This document shows, piece after piece, positions 7,533 to 15,858 of a stretch of DNA of 64,000 bases. The position numbers and the translations under genes are program-made. Within the stretch, counting starts at the first letter, position 1; every line of letters begins with the position of its first letter. Source of the DNA: Novosphingobium sp. 18050 (GTDB taxonomy: Bacteria > Pseudomonadota > Alphaproteobacteria > Sphingomonadales > Sphingomonadaceae); the NCBI RefSeq assembly GCF_902706195.1, contig NZ_CACSJO010000003.1, positions 1 through 64,000 on the forward strand, read 5' to 3'. The notes under the pieces were generated by a model that ran no database searches, was not told where the DNA came from, and worked only from the letters and a program-made list of their open reading frames with translations.

Positions 7533-8453
7533 ATGACCACCATTTCCACCTCGACCGGCGCCTTCTTCGACAAGTCGCGGACCGATATGAAGTCGCTGCG
7601 CGGACAGGCGGAATCGCTGCAGACCCAGCTCAGCACCACCCAGAAGCTGAGCCGCTCTTCCGACAACCCGGTCGCCGCCTCGCGCCTGCGCGCGCTGTCG
7701 CGGCAGGAGACGCTGTCGCAGATCGACACCGCCAACGCGAACCGCGCAAATGCCGACCTGACGCTGGCCGACGGCGCCATGTCCGACATCGCCGACACCA
7801 TCATCCGCGCGCAGGAACTGGCGACCCAGGCCGCCTCCTCCACCCTGACTGCCGAACAGCGCAAAGCCGTGGCAACCGAACTGGATCAGGTTCACGCCAC
7901 CCTGTTCGGCCTTGCCAACACCCGCGATTCGAACGGCCACGCGCTGTTCGGCGGTGAAAGCACGGGCGATGCCTACAAACTCGATGCCTCGGGCAACGCT
8001 GCCTATGTCGGCACCGCCAGCAGCGAAGACCTGCCGCTGGGCGAAGGGCAAAGCGTCACCCGCTCTATTACCGGCCCGCAGTTCCTGACCTTTACCGACA
8101 AGAACGGCAACCAGACCGACGTCATGGCCACCGTCAAGGCGCTGTCCGATGCGCTCAAGACCGGGGTGACACCGACCGTCGGCGCGAACGACGCCCTCGC
8201 CAATCTCCAGACCGGCCTCGACACCCTGAGCACCGGGCAGACCGTGGTCGGCACCCGGCTGGCCTGGATCGAACTGACCGGCGACCGCCGCATCGACCGG
8301 GGCGAACTGCGCTCCGCCGAGCAGACGGACCTGGGCGCCACCGACATCGCCTCCACCATGGCGCGGCTTCAGGAAACCCTGACGGTGCTGGAAGCCAGCC
8401 AGGCCGGGTTCGCCAAGCTCTCCAGCCTGAGCCTGTTCAACCAGCTACGCTGA
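7533..8453 (+). CDS. flgL: Flagellar hook-associated protein 3 FlgL
   Basis: FlgL is the second junction protein, contacting the first flagellin subunits. The 306-residue protein shows the flagellin-like N-terminal coiled coil (LQTQLSTTQKLSRSSDNPVA, residues 30-49) and a C-terminal helix with DIASTMARLQETLTVLEASQ and SLFNQLR. Length and place after flgK support FlgL. It is the last gene of the flg run; two small hairpins follow. Confidence 0.94.
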   Translation: MTTISTSTGAFFDKSRTDMKSLRGQAESLQTQLSTTQKLSRSSDNPVAASRLRALSRQETLSQIDTANANRANADLTLADGAMSDIADTIIRAQELATQAASSTLTAEQRKAVATELDQVHATLFGLANTRDSNGHALFGGESTGDAYKLDASGNAAYVGTASSEDLPLGEGQSVTRSITGPQFLTFTDKNGNQTDVMATVKALSDALKTGVTPTVGANDALANLQTGLDTLSTGQTVVGTRLAWIELTGDRRIDRGELRSAEQTDLGATDIASTMARLQETLTVLEASQAGFAKLSSLSLFNQLR

Positions 8454-8464
8454 TTTCGGCGCTT

Positions 8465-8551
8465 CTACGCAGCTTTGCGTAGGCTCGGCGACAAGCGGAA
8501 ATAACCAACTGTCGGCTAACCTGCGCGCATCGCAAGGGTTCGCAAACCCTT
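8465..8551 (+). terminator. Two hairpins in the flgL-motA gap
   Basis: CTACGCA-GCTT-TGCGTAG (8465-8482) and AAGGGTT-CGCA-AACCCTT (8534-8551) are perfect 7-bp inverted repeats downstream of flgL. Neither has a clear T-run, so termination is only possible. The gap probably also holds a motA promoter, but no sigma-54 pattern with correct spacing was found. Confidence 0.4.
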
Positions 8552-8606
8552 ATGGCGCCCCGTTTCTGCGGGTGCCGGGCTTTTCGACACGAAGGACCAG
8601 AAACCC

Positions 8607-9470
8607 ATGTTCGCAATCATCGGCGTCGTCATCCTGCTGGTGATGGTTTTCGGCGGCTTCGCGATTACCGGCGGCGCGCTTGGCCCGGTGATGGAGGCGA
8701 TCCCGCACGAGATGCTCATCATCGGCGGCGCCGCGATCGGGGCGATCGTCACCGGCAACTCGATGCACGAGCTCAAGGGCCTCGGCAGCGGCATGATGAA
8801 GGTCTTCAAAGGCCCAAAGCACAACAAGCAGGATCACATCGACGTCATCATCCTGACCACGCGGCTGATGAAGCTGCTGCGCTCCGAAGGTCCGGTGGCG
8901 CTGGAAAGCCATGTCGCCGATCCCAAAACCTCCGCCATCTTCGCCGAATTCCCGCGCCTGCTCGGCAACGAGCCGCTGGTCCACCTCATCGCCGACACCC
9001 TGACTCTGATCGTCGTCTCCTCCGGCACGCTGGAGGTCCACGCGGTGGAGGACGTGATGGACAATGCGATGAAAACCCATTTCCACGAAGCCCACGAAGC
9101 GCAGCATGCCCTGCAGGGGCTGGCCGACGCCCTGCCCGCGCTGGGGATCGTCGCCGCCGTGCTGGGCGTGGTGAAGACGATGGGTTCGATCGACAAGCCG
9201 CCCTCGATCCTGGGCGGGATGATCGGCTCGGCGCTGGTCGGCACGTTCATGGGCGTGATGCTGGCCTACGGCATGGTCGCGCCGATGGCCGGCCGCCTCA
9301 AGCAGGTGCTGGAGGCGGACGAACAGATCTTCCACGCGGTGAAGCAGGTCATCATCGCAAGCCTGCACGGCTGGCCGCAGCCGCTGGTGGTGGAATCGGC
9401 GCGTTCCGGCCTTGGCCACGCCTTCCGCCCCAGCCTGTCCGACCTGCTCGACGCGATGCGCGGCAAGTAA
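8607..9470 (+). CDS. motA: Flagellar motor stator protein MotA
   Basis: MotA with MotB forms the ion-driven stator that turns the rotor. The 287-residue product begins MFAIIGVVILLVMVFGGFAI and has four hydrophobic segments (about 2-22, 33-50, 188-208, 217-240). The conserved cytoplasmic-to-TM3 region reads GLADALPALGIVAAVLGVVK, with the proline and glycine-rich TM4 GSALVGTFMGVMLAYGMVAP, as in proton-type MotA of alphaproteobacteria. motB starts 1 nt after its stop, so the two are coupled. Confidence 0.95.
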   Translation: MFAIIGVVILLVMVFGGFAITGGALGPVMEAIPHEMLIIGGAAIGAIVTGNSMHELKGLGSGMMKVFKGPKHNKQDHIDVIILTTRLMKLLRSEGPVALESHVADPKTSAIFAEFPRLLGNEPLVHLIADTLTLIVVSSGTLEVHAVEDVMDNAMKTHFHEAHEAQHALQGLADALPALGIVAAVLGVVKTMGSIDKPPSILGGMIGSALVGTFMGVMLAYGMVAPMAGRLKQVLEADEQIFHAVKQVIIASLHGWPQPLVVESARSGLGHAFRPSLSDLLDAMRGK

Positions 9471-9471
9471 G

Positions 9472-10290
9472 ATGGCCAAGAGCGACGAACCCGTCCGCCC
9501 GATCATCGTCAAGAAGATCACCATCGTCGCCGGCGGCCACCACGGCGGCGCATGGAAAGTCGCCTACGCGGACTTCGTGACCGCGATGATGGCCTTCTTC
9601 CTGCTGCTGTGGATCCTGGGCGCCACCACCGAAAAACAGCGCAAGGGCATCGCCGACTATTTCTCGCCCACGCTGGTCAAAAACCGCAAGTCCGGCACGG
9701 GATCGGGCACCGGCCTGCTGGGCGGCACTTCGCTGACCGCGCAGGACAAGCTGCCCCACCCCGGCGGCAGCGGCAACAAGGCCATCACCATCCCGCGCGA
9801 CGCCACCGGCGGACCGAAGGAAGGCGCCAAGCGCACCCAGCTCGCTCGCCAGCAGGTGGAAAAGAAGCTCCAGTCCACTGACCGCCTGCGCAAGCTGGCA
9901 AAGCAGGTGCGGCTGGTCGACACCACCGAAGGCGTGCGCATCGACCTTGTCGACGATGCGAACTTCTCGATGTTCCGCCTCGGCACCACGGTACTGACGC
10001 CCGAGGCATCAGACCTGCTGGCAGCGCTGGGCGAAGCGCTCGGCCCCGACGGTGGCGGCGTGACCGTTCGCGGCCATACCGACGCGCTGCCCTTCGTGCC
10101 CGGCACCGTGGGCAACAACTGGTCGCTTTCAGCCGGGCGCGCCGAGGCGACCCGCCAGGCCCTCCTGCGCGACGGCATCAAGGAAGACCGCTTCCGCCGC
10201 ATCGAGGGCGTGGCCGATCGGGAACTGCTGATCCCGGCCGACCCGCACGATCCGCGCAATCGGCGGATTTCGATCACGCTGCTGAACTGA
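9472..10290 (+). CDS. motB: Flagellar motor protein MotB
   Basis: MotB anchors the stator to peptidoglycan and carries the ion-binding Asp. The 272-residue protein has the segment WKVAYADFVTAMMAFFLLLW at residues 28-47, with the critical Asp in AYADF, and a C-terminal OmpA-like domain (VRGHTDALPF, SLSAGRAEATRQALLRDGI, DPRNRRISITLLN). The ATG at 9472 gives the normal cytoplasmic tail with many Lys residues and directly follows motA; upstream in-frame starts would overlap motA. No downstream flagellar gene is co-oriented nearby. Confidence 0.95.
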   Translation: MAKSDEPVRPIIVKKITIVAGGHHGGAWKVAYADFVTAMMAFFLLLWILGATTEKQRKGIADYFSPTLVKNRKSGTGSGTGLLGGTSLTAQDKLPHPGGSGNKAITIPRDATGGPKEGAKRTQLARQQVEKKLQSTDRLRKLAKQVRLVDTTEGVRIDLVDDANFSMFRLGTTVLTPEASDLLAALGEALGPDGGGVTVRGHTDALPFVPGTVGNNWSLSAGRAEATRQALLRDGIKEDRFRRIEGVADRELLIPADPHDPRNRRISITLLN

Positions 10291-10417
10291 GCAGTCGCCC
10301 TGCCCTCATGCAAACCGGGGCACCAAGTGTCGCATCGCACCCACGATCCGCCCCTCCTTGCACACCACCTGACCAGCCCGCACTTTCCGCCGCAAACATA
10401 CGAAGGGAGAGCGCGCA

Positions 10418-10828
10418 ATGCCATTTACCGGCCCGACCGAGGACCGCCTCGCTATCCGCGAACTCTACGGCACTTACGCCGACGCCAGCTGGCGCGGAGA
10501 CCGCGACTTGTGGCTTACCACGTTCACACCGGATGGACGCTGGACCAGCCACCTGTTCGATGCCGCCGGTCACAAGGCCCTGACCGAAACCTGGGACGGA
10601 TTGTGGAAGGACTGGACCTCCGTCGCGTTCCTCGGCGAGATCGGGTCAATGGAGATCACCGGCGATACCGCCGCCGTCCGCAGCTACGCCCGTGAAGTGG
10701 TGCAGATGAAGGACGGCATGATCTTCAAGCTCTGCGGCCATTACGAGGATGCGCTGGTCCGCATCGGGGCTGAGTGGAAATTCGCCCGGCGCGATTATAC
10801 GCAGACTATCGGCGAATTCCCGGGCTGA
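10418..10828 (+). CDS. NTF2/SnoaL-like domain protein
   Basis: The 136-residue protein has the SnoaL_4-type pattern: DRLAIRELYGTYADASWRGD at the N-terminus (helix with conserved Tyr and Asp), FTPDGRW, then a beta-sheet ending AEWKFARRDYTQ. Members are small alpha+beta-cone proteins that act as isomerases, dehydratases or hydrolases of small molecules, or have no known activity. It sits alone between motB and the flagellin gene with no known flagellar role, so it is likely cargo at the junction of flagellar operons. The ATG at 10418 has GGGAG 9 nt upstream. Substrate unknown. Confidence 0.75.
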   Translation: MPFTGPTEDRLAIRELYGTYADASWRGDRDLWLTTFTPDGRWTSHLFDAAGHKALTETWDGLWKDWTSVAFLGEIGSMEITGDTAAVRSYAREVVQMKDGMIFKLCGHYEDALVRIGAEWKFARRDYTQTIGEFPG

Positions 10829-11005
10829 AGAAAAACGTCGCCCCGGATCGTCAAGCCCGCGAATGCCAATCCCGCTTCAGTACGATGCTGCATCATCCGC
10901 GCGGCCAGATGGCCAGTCACGCCGATGGACAGAACGCTGTGCCGTTTATTGGTGAGAATGTAAGTCCAGCCGCCATGCTGACAGGCTAGCTTATGCAGAG
11001 GGCGG

Positions 11006-11023
11006 TCCCAGACTTCACTGGGA
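11006..11023. repeat. Short palindrome of a second dispersed-repeat type
   Basis: TCCCAG-ACTTCA-CTGGGA followed by TGACG resembles the common proteobacterial GTCATCCCAG...CTGGGA element seen on the other strand. Only one copy was noticed in the window. Confidence 0.5.
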
Positions 11024-11064
11024 TGACGACGGGATTTTAACGGCTGCCCTGAACCAACCGAAAC

Positions 11065-11094
11065 GCCCGGCGGTCTGAGAACAGACCGCCGGGC
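11065..11094 (-). terminator. Flagellin transcription terminator
   Basis: GCCCGGCGGTCTG-AGAA-CAGACCGCCGGGC is a perfect 13-bp stem with a 4-nt loop, 74 nt past the flagellin stop on the minus strand, followed on that strand by GTTTCGGTT. It is the strongest simple hairpin seen in the window and fits a highly expressed gene. The U-tract is weak. Confidence 0.8.
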
Positions 11095-11167
11095 TGGGCC
11101 CTCCGGGGGACGGGAGCCAAGTCGGCATGCCGCGCTTCGGCATACCGGTGTCGGCGTCGCTCTGCGC

Positions 11168-11992
11168 TTAGCGCAGCAGCGACAGGACGTTCTGCTGGCT
11201 CTGGTTGGCCTGGGCGAGCATGGCGGTGGAGGCCTGGCTCAGGATCTGGGCCTTGGCCATCGCAGTCGTTTCGGCCGAGTAATCGGCGTCTTCGATGCGG
11301 CTCTTGGCGTCGGACAGGTTGGTGACGGTGTTGGTGAGGTTGTTGATCGCCGATTCCAGGCGGTTCTGGCCGGCACCCAGCGAAGCGCGGGTGGCGTTCA
11401 CGTCCTTGAGCGCGGAGTCGACGTTCGAAAGCGTGGTGGTGGCCAGCGCCGAAGTCGTCACGTCGAGCGAGGAGGCGGTCAGGTTGGCACCGTTGATAGC
11501 CTTGGCGGTCAGCGTGACCTTCTCGCCCGAGTTCGAGCCGGTCTGGATGTCGAAGGTCAGGTCGGTGCCCGAAGTGGTCGAGATCAGCGTGTTGCCGTTG
11601 AACTTCACCTGCGTGAACGAGTCGCTGATCTGCGAGGTCAGCGCCGTGACTTCCTGCTGCATCGCCGCACGGTCAGACGACTGGTAGGTGCCCGAGGCCG
11701 ACTGGATCGCCAGTTCACGCACGCGCTGGAGCATGTTGCTGACTTCCGACAGCGTGCCTTCTGCGGTCTGCGCCAGCGAGATGCCGTCGTTGGCATTGCG
11801 GATGCCCTGGCTCATGCCGCGGATCTGCGAGGTCATCGAAGTGGAAATGGCGAGGCCGGCGGCATCGTCCTTGGCCGAGTTGATGCGCTTTCCGGTCGAC
11901 AGGCGTTCCATCGCGGTGCCGAGCATCTTGTTGGCGGAGTTCGAAGCGTTGGACGCGCGAATGGCGCTGATGTTCGTATTGATGACAGACAT
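11168..11992 (-). CDS. fliC: Flagellin
   Basis: Filament subunit of 274 residues. N-terminal D0/D1 is canonical ([13 protein letters not shown], then [20 protein letters not shown] near residues 32-51, and [20 protein letters not shown]), as is the C-terminus ([20 protein letters not shown] and [14 protein letters not shown]). Between them is only a short link, so the surface-exposed D2/D3 domains are absent, a minimal filament seen in many alphaproteobacteria. Ser/Thr-rich residues about 140-200 could accept O-glycans. It is transcribed alone, opposite to the rest of the locus, from a candidate sigma-54 promoter and ends at a strong hairpin. Confidence 0.96.
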   Translation of the reverse strand: MSVINTNISAIRASNASNSANKMLGTAMERLSTGKRINSAKDDAAGLAISTSMTSQIRGMSQGIRNANDGISLAQTAEGTLSEVSNMLQRVRELAIQSASGTYQSSDRAAMQQEVTALTSQISDSFTQVKFNGNTLISTTSGTDLTFDIQTGSNSGEKVTLTAKAINGANLTASSLDVTTSALATTTLSNVDSALKDVNATRASLGAGQNRLESAINNLTNTVTNLSDAKSRIEDADYSAETTAMAKAQILSQASTAMLAQANQSQQNVLSLLR

Positions 11993-12492
11993 GATGAGGT
12001 TCCCGTTGAGTGTCCCGATAATCCCGGCCCATCAGTCATGGGCTTTTCGGAGCAACCGGCCGGCCCATCCAGCCCGCTGCCAGCCACTAGACCGGCAAGC
12101 CCGCGCGAACTTTAAGCCCCGCTGTGAAATCGTTTGAAACGCGATTCTTTCCAGAGCGAGGCGGCGGCGGGCGAATCCTTCCCGTTTTACGATTCTCCCG
12201 CGCGACAATCGCGCGCGCGTGAAGATTATTCCTCCGCCGCGCCGCTGCGCCGGCCGGATGCGATCCAGCCTGACATCCACCGTGAAACGCGCGATTTTCA
12301 GGGATTCCAGCCGAAACCGCGCCTCCCAAAGCCCGGCAAGGCGAGGCTCGCAGCCGGTCGAATGCCCTGCAGGAACCTGCCGCCAAACGGCAGATTACGG
12401 ACATCTACGCGGCCTTAAATTACCGCTCTTTTTGCCGTTAACCACCCATAAGCGGCTTCAGGGAACTGGTTAATTCCAAGGGAATCCGCGAT
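11993..12492. other. Divergent control region between flagellin and sigma-54 activator
   Basis: No gene is seen in these 500 nt. It holds the flagellin leader and its candidate sigma-54 promoter (12051-12066). The rest is presumably enhancer and promoter sequence for the activator gene at 12493; I found no clear sigma-54 site in front of that gene. Confidence 0.65.
12051..12066 (-). promoter_or_regulatory. Candidate sigma-54 promoter of the flagellin gene
   Basis: On the minus strand the sequence GGGCCGGCCGGTTGCT has GG and GC 10 nt apart and a good -12 element (TTGCT); the -24 element is weaker than at 131-146 (GGGC instead of TGGC, and ACG replaced by CGG). It would give a leader of about 48 nt. 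Sigma-54 control of flagellin is known in Caulobacter, which makes it plausible. Confidence 0.6.
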
Positions 12493-13800
12493 ATGGCCGC
12501 TCTGGAAATCAATAACGAAACGGCTCGCCTCCACGGCCCGCTGCTCCAGCGCGCCGGGGCGATTGCCGCCTCTCTTTTTAACGGCGATGCAATCGATTTC
12601 CGCGATTTTGCAGACCGCACTCCGCTGCGCCCCCGCACCCGCTGCGTGCGGCTGTCGCGCGGGCCGGTCTGCGCGCTTGCCCGCGAAGGCGCCAGCCTGA
12701 CCTCGATGACCTACCCCGACCCGGTCAGCGAAACCGCGCTGGCCATGCTGCTGGCCGCCTCCGCCGGCCCCGAAGACCCCATCGCCGCCGACCCGGAGAG
12801 CCTGTCGGTCTTCGCGCTGGCAGAGCGCCTTGCCGTCAGCGACATCCCCGTACTCATCAACGGCCCGACCGGCACCGGCAAGGAAGTGCTCAGCCGCTTC
12901 ATCCACACCCGTTCGAACCGCCGCGACCAGCCGTTCATCGCCGTCAACTGCGCTGCCATGCCCGAAACGATGCTGGAGGCCATGCTGTTCGGCCACCAGA
13001 AGGGCGCCTTCACCGGCGCGACGGCGGCCAGCGAGGGCTTCATGCGCGCGGCGGACGGCGGCACCCTGCTGCTGGACGAGATCGCCGAACTGCCGCTGGT
13101 CCTGCAGGCCAAGCTGCTGCGTGCGCTGCAGGAGCAGGAAGTGGTGCCGATCGGTTCGACCCGCGCGATCAAGGTGGACGTGCGCGTGATCGCCTGCGCC
13201 AACCGCGACTTGCCCACCGAAGTGGCGCAGGGCCGTTTCCGAGCCGACCTTTTCTACCGCCTCAACGTGTTCCCGCTGGAACTGCGCCCCTTGCGTGAGC
13301 GCCCGGACGACATCGCCCCGCTCGCCTTCGCGATGGCCCTGCGCCACCGCGGCGCGATGGGCACCGGCACCGAAGCCGTGCCCTGCTTCACCGAGGGCGC
13401 GCTGGCCATGCTGCGGCTGCATTCCTGGCCGGGCAACGTGCGCGAACTGGAGAACGTGGTGCGCCGCGCGATGCTGCTCGCCCACGGCAGCGCCCGGATC
13501 GCGCCCGAGCACATCGTCTTCGACAGCCCGGCGCGCCTTGTCGCGGTGCCTGCGATCGGCGGCCTCGAACTGCCCTTCGCCCCGCCCGCCGACGCACATG
13601 GCGACGACCGCAAGCTGTCGAGCATCGTCCAGCACTCCGAGGCCCGCGCCATCGTGGAAACGCTGGAAGCCTGCGGCGGCAACCGCCTGCGCGCGGCCCG
13701 CGAACTCGGTATCTCGGAGCGCACCCTGCGCTACCGCCTCGCCTCGATGCGGGAGGCCGGTATCGAAATCGGCCGTGCCGTGATGGGAGGCGGCCGGTGA
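12493..13800 (+). CDS. flbD: FlbD-like sigma-54-dependent transcriptional activator
   Basis: AAA+ enhancer-binding protein that remodels RpoN holoenzyme to start transcription. The 435-residue product has Walker A GPTGTGKE (about 124-131), the sigma-54 contact loop GAFTGA (171-176), Walker B GGTLLLDEI (189-197), the arginine-finger region FRADLFYRLNVF (249-260) and a C-terminal Fis-type helix-turn-helix (NRLRAARELGISERTLRYRL). The first 100 residues do not look like a phosphoreceiver. FlbD of Caulobacter does carry a receiver-like N-terminus, so control here must differ. It stands before fliE, whose GTG overlaps its stop; likely targets are the sites at 131 and 12051. Confidence 0.9.
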   Translation: MAALEINNETARLHGPLLQRAGAIAASLFNGDAIDFRDFADRTPLRPRTRCVRLSRGPVCALAREGASLTSMTYPDPVSETALAMLLAASAGPEDPIAADPESLSVFALAERLAVSDIPVLINGPTGTGKEVLSRFIHTRSNRRDQPFIAVNCAAMPETMLEAMLFGHQKGAFTGATAASEGFMRAADGGTLLLDEIAELPLVLQAKLLRALQEQEVVPIGSTRAIKVDVRVIACANRDLPTEVAQGRFRADLFYRLNVFPLELRPLRERPDDIAPLAFAMALRHRGAMGTGTEAVPCFTEGALAMLRLHSWPGNVRELENVVRRAMLLAHGSARIAPEHIVFDSPARLVAVPAIGGLELPFAPPADAHGDDRKLSSIVQHSEARAIVETLEACGGNRLRAARELGISERTLRYRLASMREAGIEIGRAVMGGGR

Positions 13801-14174
13801 GCAGCATTCCCTCGATCAGCGGCATGGGCGGCGCGGGCGGCGTCCAGCAGATCCTGCAACTGCGCCAGCAGATCATCTCGCGCAACGACCTGCTGCGCGA
13901 GATCCACACCGCGCAGGCCACCGCCCAGACCCAGGGCGCCGGGCAAGCCCCCGCCGGCGGTTTCAGCGCCTCGCTCCAGACCGCGCTGGACGGCGTCAGT
14001 TCGGTGCAGAGCCGTTCGGAGGCACTCTCCGTCGCCTACGAAAAGGGCGAGGTCACCGATGTCGCCAAGGTCATGCTGGCCCGCCAGGAAGCCGGCGTCG
14101 CCTTCGAAGCCACCCTGCAGGTGCGCAACAAGCTGCTGTCCGCCTACCAGGACATCATGCGGATGGGAGTCTGA
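13797..14174 (+). CDS. fliE: Flagellar hook-basal body complex protein FliE
   Basis: FliE links the MS ring to the rod. The 125-residue product ends with the conserved FliE C-terminus (VTDVAKVMLARQEAGVAFEA, VRNKLLSAYQDIMRMGV). The GTG start at 13797 overlaps the activator stop by GTGA. The N-terminal 35 residues are Gly-rich and variable. fliF follows after 4 nt. Confidence 0.93.
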   Translation: MSSIPSISGMGGAGGVQQILQLRQQIISRNDLLREIHTAQATAQTQGAGQAPAGGFSASLQTALDGVSSVQSRSEALSVAYEKGEVTDVAKVMLARQEAGVAFEATLQVRNKLLSAYQDIMRMGV

Positions 14175-14178
14175 CTAG

Positions 14179-15858
14179 ATGGCCGATCTCGTTCCCGTAT
14201 CCGGTTCGTCCTCGACGTTTGGCGGTTTTGGTGATGCTTCGGGCGGCAGTGTGCTGACCCGGCTTTCGTCCATCGCCCAGCAGCCTGCGGTGAAGAAGAT
14301 GATGCCGGTGTTCATCGGCCTTTCCGCCATCGGCGGCGCGGCGCTGACCTGGAGCATGATGGCGCCTTCGCCCCAGCGCGTGCTCTATGCCCAGCTCGGC
14401 GACAGCGAGCGCGCCGGCGTGGCGGAAGCGCTCGACGCGGCGCAGATCAAGTACGCCATCGACAACCAGACCGGCGCGCTCACCGTGGCCGAGGGCGATT
14501 TCTACAAGGCGCGGATGCTGGTGGCGTCCGACGGCGCGCTGGCCACGCCCGAGACCGGCGACCAGATGCTCGACAAGCTGCCGATGGGCGCCAGCCGGAC
14601 GCTGGAAGGCGAACGCATGCGTTCTGCCCGCGAACACGACCTGCAACTGACCATCGGCCAGATCGACGGCGTGGATTCTGTGCGCGTCCACCTTGCGGAG
14701 GGCGAAAAGTCCGTCTTCGTGCGCGATAATCTGGCGCCGACCGCCTCGGTCATGGTGCGCCTGAAATCCGGCCGCCAGCTCAGCGAGGGGCAGGTCACCG
14801 CGATCCTCAATCTCGTCGCCGCATCGGTGCCGGGCCTCTCTCCCGATGCGGTGCGCGTGGTCGACCAGCATGGCCGCCTGCTGTCCGAAGGCCAAGGCGC
14901 CGACAGTGACCGCCTCGACATGCAGTCGCGCCTGGAAACCAAGCTGCGCGAACAGGTTGCGCAGCTTCTCACCCCGATGCTGGGGGACGGCAACTTCACC
15001 ACCGAAACGCAGGTCCAGCTAGACATGGATCAGGTGACCGCCGCGCGCGAAAGCTACGACAAGGACGGCGTGGTCCGCTCCGAACAGCTGCAGCAGTCGC
15101 AGACTTCCGGCCCCGGACAGGCGGGCGGCGTCCCCGGCGTACTATCGAACACCCCGCCGCCCGCGACGCAGGCCGTCCCCGGCGCGCCGCAGGGTACGGC
15201 GCCTGCAAACCCTGCTGCCCCCGCCCCGACCAACGGGGAAAGCTCGACCAGCAAGACCTATGAACTGGGCCGTCAGGTGTCCGTCTCCGAAACCGGCCCC
15301 GGCGGGATCAAGCGCCTGACCGTGGCGGTCGCGATCAGCGCCGATGCCATGAAGGGCGCCAAGGCCAAGGATCTGGCCGACCTCGAAGCGCTGGTCAGCG
15401 CGGCGGTCGGCGCCAATCCGCAGCGCGGCGACGTGGTCAAGATCGTCACCCGCAGTTTCGAGCCGGTCGCGGTGGAGACCACCCCGTTCTACGAAACGCC
15501 GTGGTTCGCCATGGTCGTGCGCAACGGCGCGGCGGTGCTCGCGGTGCTGCTGGTCCTGCTGCTGGGCGTGCGCCCGATGATAAACGCCATGCGCGGCGAC
15601 AAGCCCGCCAAGGCGAAGAAGGGCAAGAAGGGCGCCGCTGCCGAGGCGGACGACGGCAGCGATGCCGCCCCCGCCCAGCGCGCCCTGCCGATGGCTTCGC
15701 CAGAGGGCGTGGCCGTGGAAGTCAGCCGCGCCGAACTGCTCTCGCGCCAGCTTGGGCTGGCCCAGCGCATTGTCGCCGAAAAGCCGGAAAGCGCGGTCCA
15801 TGTCCTGCGCCAGATGCTTGCCGAACCCGCCCCCGAAGCCCCTTCCAAGGCCGCGTAA
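14179..15858 (+). CDS. fliF: Flagellar MS-ring protein FliF
   Basis: FliF forms the MS ring in the inner membrane, on which rotor and export gate assemble. The 559-residue product has TM1 at about 41-60, ring-building motifs in the periplasmic part (LYAQLGDSERAGVAEALDAA, MLVASDGALATPETGDQMLD, EGERMRSAREHDLQLTIGQI, RVHLAEGEKSVFVRDN), a Pro/Ala-rich stretch near 315-350, and TM2 at about 443-465. The C-terminal segment LSRQLGLAQRIVAEKPESAV is the FliG-binding tail. Start ATG 14179; fliG begins right after its stop. Confidence 0.96.
   Translation: MADLVPVSGSSSTFGGFGDASGGSVLTRLSSIAQQPAVKKMMPVFIGLSAIGGAALTWSMMAPSPQRVLYAQLGDSERAGVAEALDAAQIKYAIDNQTGALTVAEGDFYKARMLVASDGALATPETGDQMLDKLPMGASRTLEGERMRSAREHDLQLTIGQIDGVDSVRVHLAEGEKSVFVRDNLAPTASVMVRLKSGRQLSEGQVTAILNLVAASVPGLSPDAVRVVDQHGRLLSEGQGADSDRLDMQSRLETKLREQVAQLLTPMLGDGNFTTETQVQLDMDQVTAARESYDKDGVVRSEQLQQSQTSGPGQAGGVPGVLSNTPPPATQAVPGAPQGTAPANPAAPAPTNGESSTSKTYELGRQVSVSETGPGGIKRLTVAVAISADAMKGAKAKDLADLEALVSAAVGANPQRGDVVKIVTRSFEPVAVETTPFYETPWFAMVVRNGAAVLAVLLVLLLGVRPMINAMRGDKPAKAKKGKKGAAAEADDGSDAAPAQRALPMASPEGVAVEVSRAELLSRQLGLAQRIVAEKPESAVHVLRQMLAEPAPEAPSKAA

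Larger units (their letters stand above)
10829..11167. other. Gene-free stretch between NTF2-like gene and flagellin
   Basis: No credible gene is seen in these 339 nt. The stretch holds a short palindromic repeat (11006-11023) and the flagellin terminator (11065-11094). Confidence 0.7.
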
